6,856 bases of DNA from positions 1 through 6,856 of the forward strand of contig JADZBW010000217.1 of the NCBI GenBank assembly GCA_020851885.1. The letters run 5' to 3'. The DNA is from Fimbriimonadaceae bacterium. Its GTDB lineage: Bacteria > Armatimonadota > Fimbriimonadia > Fimbriimonadales > Fimbriimonadaceae. The notes under the pieces were generated by a model. It was not told the origin of the DNA, made no database searches, and saw only the letters and a program-made list of their open reading frames with translations. Both the position numbers and the translations under genes were made by a program. This document shows positions 5,020 through 6,856 of the stretch, one piece after another. Each line of letters opens with the position of its first letter. Position 1 is the stretch's first letter.

Positions 5020-6375
5020 TCAGGCCTTTACGGGAGTGATCAACACGTGTCCGGTCTCACGGTCGAATTCAATATCGACTTTGAGCGTCTCCCGGATGAA
5101 GCTGATCGGAACGATGGTGCGGCCTCGATCGATAAACGGAGCCACTTCCATTTCGACCTTCTGTCCATCGATCTTGGCGTCCTTGTTGCCGATCCAAATC
5201 AAGATCTCGCGACCCTCGGCTTTTGCCTGGATCATCTTCTCAAACGCCTTCCAGTTCACTTCGCCTCCTGCCTTTTCAAGCAGGTGTCGAATCGGGGTCA
5301 AAGGAATGCCATTTTCCACTCGAGGCGCAACATCGAAGTTGACGAACTCTTTGTTGTACATCAGGACGAGTGAATTGAGGTTGGGCAACCGCTGACCCTT
5401 GGTGATCGAGATCTTCCCGCCACCCTTGACGAGCACGCTGGCCATCGGTTCGGCCTTCGTTTCTCCCGCTGCAACGCGGGTGCCGGTTGGAGTCAGGTGC
5501 TTCGGACCCGTGGCGATCGCCGCGCTGTGGTTCGTTGCCTTGGTCCCGCTTGGGCTTCCCAAGGAGCCTCGGTCTGGATTGAGCGCGAGGAGATCTGTTG
5601 AATTGGCGGTGTTGGCCGAAGTGCTCTTTTGCACGGTCGTGCTTGAAGACTTGACGGGCTTCAACCCCGAGGTATTGCCGACCGACGGGTTGGATGGGTT
5701 CTTGACGGGATTCGTTTCGGTTCTTCGCTCCGTGCGACCGCCAGGGTTATTGACAAAGACCTTCACTTTGCGGGTCTTCATCGTCTTGCTGGAGTCATCC
5801 ACAACCCATGCCTCGAGTTCATGCCAGCCGTTGGATTCCTTCTCGGTATCCCACAAATAGCTGAATGGCGGGACGTTCATCATCGCCTTGAACTGGTTGT
5901 CGATGAAGAAGCTCACATAGGAGTTTCGAAGTTCTTTGCCAAAGCCAACTTTGATGTCGACTGGGCCCTGGACTTCCGAACCAACCTTGGGAGCCGTCAG
6001 GAAGACGGGGCTATTGGCGCCGTTCTCGGTTTGGATATTGGTCTTTTCCGAGCCGACGAGTTTGCCATTTTGGTCGTAGAGGCAAACCTCGACCTTGTTC
6101 TCGCCATCGTTCAGGCTGTCGAGGTTGATCGTGAAATTGGTTTCGCCGCTGCTCTTCGAGTTCGCGACGGATCGCGTCCCCACGCTTTCACCGTTGACCT
6201 TGAGCTCGACCAGAGCGACATTGGCTCCGGAGTAACGAACAATCAGCGTCGGACTGTTCAACGCGCGATCGATGGCGATCTTGACGTCGAACATATAAGC
6301 ATTCGCCGCAACGCTCATCAGCGCCAAGCCTGCAAGGACGCACATCTTGCACAGGATTCTTCTGGTTTTTGACAT
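5020..6375 (-). CDS. Secreted protein with Ig-like domains and copper-amine-oxidase-N-type repeats
   Basis: With the start at 6375 the protein has 451 residues. Residues 1-26 are a signal peptide: basic SKTRR, a hydrophobic core, and a cut after ANA. Residues about 27-122 are a beta-sandwich-like region. Residues about 123-210 resemble a bacterial Ig-like domain (SPVFLTAPKVGSEVQGPVDI; WHELEAWVVDDSS). Residues about 211-312 are a Ser/Thr/Asn/Pro-rich linker. The C-terminal part (about 338-448) carries two repeats of the copper amine oxidase N-terminal domain kind, each with VAP-x-(4-5)-G-x(2-3)-(V/L)-x-P-I (VAPRVENGIPLTPI and VAPFIDRGRTIVPI). In that family the domain is usually a cell-surface or matrix module, not an oxidase. 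The frame stays open upstream to 6846, but that part runs antisense to the PqaA-family gene and precedes the signal peptide. An ATG at 6390 is an alternative start adding five residues. Location outside the cytosol is confident; function is unknown. Confidence 0.82.
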   Translation of the reverse strand: MSKTRRILCKMCVLAGLALMSVAANAYMFDVKIAIDRALNSPTLIVRYSGANVALVELKVNGESVGTRSVANSKSSGETNFTINLDSLNDGENKVEVCLYDQNGKLVGSEKTNIQTENGANSPVFLTAPKVGSEVQGPVDIKVGFGKELRNSYVSFFIDNQFKAMMNVPPFSYLWDTEKESNGWHELEAWVVDDSSKTMKTRKVKVFVNNPGGRTERRTETNPVKNPSNPSVGNTSGLKPVKSSSTTVQKSTSANTANSTDLLALNPDRGSLGSPSGTKATNHSAAIATGPKHLTPTGTRVAAGETKAEPMASVLVKGGGKISITKGQRLPNLNSLVLMYNKEFVNFDVAPRVENGIPLTPIRHLLEKAGGEVNWKAFEKMIQAKAEGREILIWIGNKDAKIDGQKVEMEVAPFIDRGRTIVPISFIRETLKVDIEFDRETGHVLITPVKA

Positions 6376-6395
6376 ATCCACCGTACCCATTTGGC

Positions 6396-6409
6396 CCCGC
6401 ACATGCGGG
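6396..6409 (-). promoter_or_regulatory. Short hairpin in the 5' leader of the surface-protein mRNA
   Basis: CCCGCA and TGCGGG form a 6-bp inverted repeat around two bases. It lies between the predicted transcription start (near 6414) and the alternative ATG at 6390, so it would form right at the 5' end of the mRNA. Its 3' arm holds the only G-rich ribosome-binding candidate for that ATG. It could protect the mRNA end, gate translation or be a protein-binding palindrome. Confidence 0.35.
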
Positions 6410-6420
6410 TAAACCAAGTT

Positions 6421-6449
6421 ATTCTTACACGCCTGAATCACTTTGTCAA
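6421..6449 (-). promoter_or_regulatory. Predicted sigma-70 promoter of the surface-protein gene
   Basis: On the minus strand a perfect TTGACA (6444-6449) is followed by a 17-base spacer and AAGAAT (6421-6426, 4 of 6), with a TG one base before the -10 box as in extended -10 promoters. Transcription would start near 6414, giving a leader of about 25-40 bases. Confidence 0.6.
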
Positions 6450-6471
6450 GCTGTAACGTACAGACCTTAAT
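6443..6471 (+). promoter_or_regulatory. Possible promoter of the PqaA-family gene
   Basis: TTGTCA (6443-6448, 5 of 6) is followed by a 17-base spacer and CTTAAT (6466-6471, 4 of 6). The -35 box is the same DNA as the -35 box of the opposite promoter, read on the other strand. The leader would be about 40 bases. The match is weaker than for the minus-strand promoter. Confidence 0.35.
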
Positions 6472-6516
6472 CAGAGGACCATTCGTTCGAAGCGAAATGC
6501 AGGCAAAATAGCGGAC

Positions 6517-6856
6517 ATGCTTTCGCTGATCTGTGGTTTGATCCTCGCACCCATCGCGCCGAACGAGTTTCACGATTTCCTCGCGGTCAAAGATCCCTCG
6601 ACTTCCTGGAAGGTCCTTCGAGAAGACAAGGGTCAAACGGAGATCGAGCTGACCAGCCAGACGTGGCAGGGCGTCGTTTGGAAGCATGGCATTCTCGTCC
6701 AACAGCCGCCCAAGGTGGAGTTCAAAGGCACGGGCGTCCTCTTCATTACCGGCGACGGCCCACGGGATGGGGATCGAACCCAGATTCGCTTGATGAGCGC
6801 CGCGACCGGCATGCCGGTCGCCATGCTGTTCGACATTCCCAATCAACCGATCTGGA
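6517..6856 (+). CDS. PhoPQ-activated pathogenicity-related (PqaA) family protein, N-terminal part
   Basis: The frame is open from the ATG at 6517 to the window end and gives 113 residues of a protein usually several hundred long. A short hydrophobic start (LSLICGLILAPIA) looks like a signal peptide, though it lacks the usual basic residues. The rest follows the family's beginning closely: DP-S-x-SWKV, ELTSQTW, VVWKHGILVQQP, VLFITGDG, then a small-residue helix and DIPNQPIW, which match the family's typical LTSQxW, WxH, LLFIxGG and VPNQP. The family has an alpha/beta-hydrolase-like fold, is generally exported, and was named for PhoP/PhoQ control in Salmonella; its biochemical activity is poorly known and control by PhoPQ should not be assumed here. 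No other start codon occurs in frame back to a stop at 6454. No strong ribosome-binding site is visible. The gene is divergent from the surface-protein gene. Confidence 0.85.
   Translation, partial: MLSLICGLILAPIAPNEFHDFLAVKDPSTSWKVLREDKGQTEIELTSQTWQGVVWKHGILVQQPPKVEFKGTGVLFITGDGPRDGDRTQIRLMSAATGMPVAMLFDIPNQPIW
6802..6821. repeat. Perfect 20-bp palindrome inside the PqaA-family gene
   Basis: GCGACCGGCA is followed directly by its reverse complement TGCCGGTCGC. It covers codons 96-102 (Ala-Thr-Gly-Met-Pro-Val-Ala), a segment whose protein sequence still fits the family, so it is not an obvious insertion. It might be a protein-binding site, a mobile-repeat remnant or chance. Confidence 0.6.

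Noticed and set aside
5821..6372. Long plus-strand reading frame opposite the surface-protein gene
   Set aside because: It is antisense to the Ig-like and signal-peptide coding region, shows no domain, and the opposite strand has a coherent signal peptide, promoter and terminator.
6497..6511. Four-codon upstream reading frame (MQAK) before the PqaA-family gene
   Set aside because: It has no clear ribosome-binding site and could easily arise by chance.
6376..6846. N-terminal extension of the surface-protein frame up to 6846
   Set aside because: It lies before a clear signal peptide, crosses the predicted promoter, and its upstream part is antisense to a PqaA-family gene whose protein sequence is recognisably conserved.

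Overview
The window is an ordinary-looking, gene-dense bacterial chromosome segment with a mid-50s GC content by eye. It holds eight protein genes, two of them cut by the window edges. I see no insertion sequence, phage gene, CRISPR array, tRNA or rRNA. The gene set fits a Gram-negative-type, free-living bacterium: copper-amine-oxidase-N-type repeats on a secreted protein, a PqaA-family protein, several PilZ proteins and a large HD-GYP sensor. My guess is an Armatimonadota/Fimbriimonadia-like lineage. This is inference from family flavour only and is held with low confidence; Planctomycetes-like or other soil lineages are not excluded.

Layout. Positions 1-830 (+) carry two overlapping PilZ-family genes, the first truncated by the window start. 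Positions 834-1741 (-) carry a TetR-family regulator followed downstream by a seven-iron ferredoxin (fdxA). A 131-bp divergent region with several short palindromes separates the TetR gene from an A-type Fe-S carrier (HesB/IscA/ErpA class) at 1873-2253 (+). Positions 2255-4908 (-) are a two-gene operon: a 757-residue membrane HD-GYP phosphodiesterase followed by a small stand-alone PilZ protein that starts at TTG. Positions 5020-6375 (-) encode a secreted protein with Ig-like domains and paired copper-amine-oxidase-N-type repeats, ending in a clear hairpin terminator. At 6517 (+) a PhoPQ-activated pathogenicity-related (PqaA) family gene starts divergently and runs off the window.

How the genes relate. 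Two themes stand out. The first is cyclic-di-GMP signalling: a catalytically intact-looking degrading enzyme, its co-operonic PilZ receptor and two further PilZ proteins, all within about 5 kb. The second is iron-sulfur/redox biology: a 7Fe ferredoxin and an Fe-S cluster carrier flanking a TetR regulator. The right end is devoted to exported proteins, with a compact divergent promoter region between them. Convergent gene pairs end 1 and 3 bases apart, so the genome is tightly packed.

I find no wholly new system. The points most worth checking are the two-sensor HD-GYP architecture with an embedded acidic DxDxDG loop, the near-leaderless TetR transcript, the back-to-back promoters sharing one -35 site, the hairpin at the predicted 5' end of the surface-protein mRNA, and a perfect 20-bp palindrome inside the PqaA-family gene.
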